From contig CALMUA010000196.1 of NCBI GenBank assembly GCA_937872775.1, forward strand, positions 1-32,020: a stretch of DNA of 32,020 nt. Direction: 5' to 3'. The notes below the pieces were generated by a model that searched no databases, was not told the DNA's origin, and saw only the letters and a program-made list of their open reading frames with translations. Below, piece by piece: positions 30,098-32,020 of this stretch. Position 1 is the stretch's first letter. Each line of letters begins with the position of its first letter. This DNA is from an uncultured Ruminococcus sp. (GTDB lineage: Bacteria > Bacillota > Clostridia > Oscillospirales > Ruminococcaceae). The position numbers were made by a program, and so were the translations under genes.

Positions 30098-31681
30098 TTA
30101 TACGTTATCTCCGAGCTCTGCTTCCTTTGCCAGAGCTGCAAGATCATTTTTCCATTTATCCGATGCTTTCGGCTGATTAGGCGCCTGATTAGGTGCCGTG
30201 TTTTTAGTCTGTACCTCTGCTTCTTTTGCCAGAGCCTCGAGATCATTCTTCCATGCATCTGGATTAGCGTGTTTTCCATCAGCTTTGTTATTCTGATTAT
30301 CTGACTTGCTGTTTCCTGATGCAGAATTCATTTCTACCTGCTTTGTAAGAGCTTCAAGGTCATCCATTGCCCACGAAACCTTTTTATTTACTTTGTAATC
30401 AAAATTTTCTGCAGATTTCTGATCCTGAGGTTTTGTGTTATTCTGCTGGTTCTGATTTGAAGGCTGTGTAGGATTCTGAGTTTCCTTTTTAACCTGATTA
30501 TCGGATTTTGACTGAGATGACTCTTCAACCTTAGGAAATGATTTTATAAGCTCATTGAGAGCTTGCGCATTAAACATTGATTTACTATACGTATCAATTT
30601 TTAACTTTGCATCATTAACTGTTTTTGTAACATCATTGCCTATAACAGACATCATATCTGTTATATCTTTAAGATTTCCCTGAAGCTTTTCAAGATCAGC
30701 CTTAAATGAAGATCTGATATCCTCTGAAATTTTATCGAGATTTGCTGCTTTGCTGTTGACATCAGTTGTTTTCTGAGCAACATCCTTTTTAGCATTTTCA
30801 ACGATCTCCTCTGACTGCTTCTTAGCATTGGCAATCATCTCATCGCTGCTTTCTCTCGAAGATTTACTTATTGCTTTTTCTTTACTTTCAGCTTCACTTA
30901 TAATAGCAGCAGATTTTTCATTTGCTTCTTTTAATGTTTTTTCAGAATATTCATTTGCCTCTTTTACAAGTAATTCTGCTTTTTTCTTTGCATCTTCAGT
31001 CATCTTATCTGCGGCATTTTTGGCTTCAATTGTAATCTTATTAGCAGTATTCTGTGCTTCAATAAATACGCTTCCTATATCGAATGTGCTTTTAAAACCG
31101 GAATCTGGATTATTAGAATTTTCCTTGAGTTCTGCAATCTGAGCATTGAGATCTTCAATTTCCTGCTCCTTCATTGCAACTGTTTTTTTAGCACTGATAA
31201 GATCTTTTTCTTTTTGTTTTAACTGTTCATCCTTCTGAGTCAGCTTTTTATTAAGTTCTCCGTTATCAGTACCGCCTTCTTTATTTTCACCGGCATTAGC
31301 TGAAAGTGATTTTATTGTTTCTGTGTACTTTGCCGTTTCAGCGTCATAGAGCATTTTTTCACTCTGACGTACTTTCTTTTCTGACTGCAGTGCTTCTTCG
31401 ACTTTCTTTAATGTAATGCTGCTTGAATTAATTTTGTTATTAAGAGTTTTTATTTCCCCTTCAAGGCTGGCTATTTTAGCCTTGTCTGCAGGGTCATCTG
31501 CTTGCTGTTTATCTTTTAAGACTGCATTTGGGTCTGGTTTTTCTTTTGCTTCCTTAAGCTGTTTTTCAAGATCTGTAATCTTAGCTGTTAATTCATTAGT
31601 ATATTTGAGGACATCTTCTTTATCGAAGCCTTTCCTTGCCTCTTTAAATATTCCTAATCCTAACTCTTCTGTATCTTCCAT
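30098..31681 (-). CDS. DivIVA-like coiled-coil protein with repeated C-terminal motifs
   Basis: 527 residues from ATG 31681 (AAGGAG 12 bases upstream; the frame is open to 31762). The N-terminal LGIFKEARKGFDKEDVLKYT resembles the DivIVA/GpsB lipid-binding head. A long coiled coil (about 25-340) follows, rich in Lys, Glu and Ala, with KKAELLVKEANEYSEKTLKE typical of the group. The last 130 residues are Gln/Asn-rich and contain three copies of a W-(2)-DL-x-AL-x-K-x-x-E motif (WAMDDLEALTKQVE, WKNDLEALAKEAE, WKNDLAALAKEAE). It is probably cytoplasmic and membrane-associated, at poles or septa. The specific partner is unknown. Confidence 0.7.
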   Translation of the reverse strand: MEDTEELGLGIFKEARKGFDKEDVLKYTNELTAKITDLEKQLKEAKEKPDPNAVLKDKQQADDPADKAKIASLEGEIKTLNNKINSSSITLKKVEEALQSEKKVRQSEKMLYDAETAKYTETIKSLSANAGENKEGGTDNGELNKKLTQKDEQLKQKEKDLISAKKTVAMKEQEIEDLNAQIAELKENSNNPDSGFKSTFDIGSVFIEAQNTANKITIEAKNAADKMTEDAKKKAELLVKEANEYSEKTLKEANEKSAAIISEAESKEKAISKSSRESSDEMIANAKKQSEEIVENAKKDVAQKTTDVNSKAANLDKISEDIRSSFKADLEKLQGNLKDITDMMSVIGNDVTKTVNDAKLKIDTYSKSMFNAQALNELIKSFPKVEESSQSKSDNQVKKETQNPTQPSNQNQQNNTKPQDQKSAENFDYKVNKKVSWAMDDLEALTKQVEMNSASGNSKSDNQNNKADGKHANPDAWKNDLEALAKEAEVQTKNTAPNQAPNQPKASDKWKNDLAALAKEAELGDNV

Positions 31682-31896
31682 ATGGCATTTTTTCTCCTTT
31701 TCAAGACGAGATATATTACTATAAATGCGATAAGTATTTTGACCGCAGAGCCTTCTCCGCATCTTATACGAAGTCCTTATTTTATTCTCCAGTAATGATG
31801 AACTACAGAATAAAATACGCTTTCTGCAAGCTTCCCTGCTTATGCAATCCAGAGTGTTGAATGCTGTTATACTGCAAAATCGTATTCAATATGTAT
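31682..31896 (-). other. Long untranslated leader of the DivIVA-like gene, with AT-rich hairpin
   Basis: About 210 bases lie between the predicted transcription start and the ATG. TATTTTATTCT (31778-31788) pairs with AGAATAAAATA (31807-31817). No other gene is seen. The region 31927-32020 is AT-rich and holds nothing I recognise. Confidence 0.45.
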
Positions 31897-31926
31897 ATTA
31901 TAACATATTTACAATCATATTATCAA
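31897..31926 (-). promoter_or_regulatory. Predicted promoter of the DivIVA-like gene
   Basis: TTGATA (31921-31926), an 18-base spacer and perfect TATAAT (31897-31902), with a TG making an extended -10. Confidence 0.6.
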
Positions 31927-32020
31927 CCTAACATTTTGCACAACATTTTATACAATAAACTAGTATATATCAACACAACAATAAAATAGATAATTTTCAT
32001 GCTGCAAACATCATTTATTA

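Noticed and set aside
1-32020. CRISPR array, tRNA or rRNA
   Set aside because: No regularly spaced direct repeats, cloverleaf with CCA-type end, or rRNA-like sequence was seen.

Overview
The window looks like chromosomal DNA from a low-GC, strictly anaerobic Firmicute, most likely a Ruminococcus-like member of the Oscillospiraceae. This is inferred from dockerin-bearing secreted proteins, a class III (oxygen-sensitive) ribonucleotide reductase, a SCIFF-maturase-type radical SAM enzyme, an iron-sulfur fumarase subunit, strong AGGAGG-type ribosome sites and sigma-A promoters of the TTGACA/TATAAT type. Almost every gene is on the minus strand.

Layout. Positions 1-1200 are a scar: the start of an IS3-type transposase at the left edge abuts a beheaded Ig-like surface protein, followed by a large nested inverted repeat. 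Positions 1205-4360 hold an aspartate aminotransferase, an FkbM-type methyltransferase and a small PH-domain-like protein. Positions 4372-11111 are a tightly packed five-gene operon (SWIM zinc finger, HEAT-like protein, MoxR-type AAA+ ATPase, DUF5682-like protein, VWA protein) with a structured leader. It is the best candidate for a poorly described system. Positions 11434-11667 hold a fragment of the LRR/dockerin family.

Positions 11832-19678 are a metal/iron-sulfur gene set. It has two NifX-type proteins, two ferredoxin-fused MinD/CooC-like ATPases, a C_GCAxxG_C_C protein, an Mrp/NBP35 ATPase, a flavin reductase-like protein, an IscU/NifU scaffold, a SCIFF-maturase-like radical SAM protein, a metallo-beta-lactamase-fold protein, a DUF5320 protein and a DUF134 regulator. 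No nitrogenase and no cysteine desulfurase are present. Three promoters in this region share a motif laid over the -35 box, and the DUF134 protein is the obvious candidate to bind it.

Positions 19911-25965 are three tandem paralogues of a secreted protein: signal peptide, EF-hand, leucine-rich repeats, Ig-like region, propeller-like repeats and a C-terminal half-dockerin. Positions 26104-31926 hold a YkvA-like membrane protein, the nrdD-nrdG pair with possible NrdR boxes, an isolated fumarase beta subunit and a DivIVA-like coiled-coil protein with three repeated C-terminal motifs. I saw no rRNA, tRNA or CRISPR array. All functions are read from sequence motifs by eye; no database search was run.
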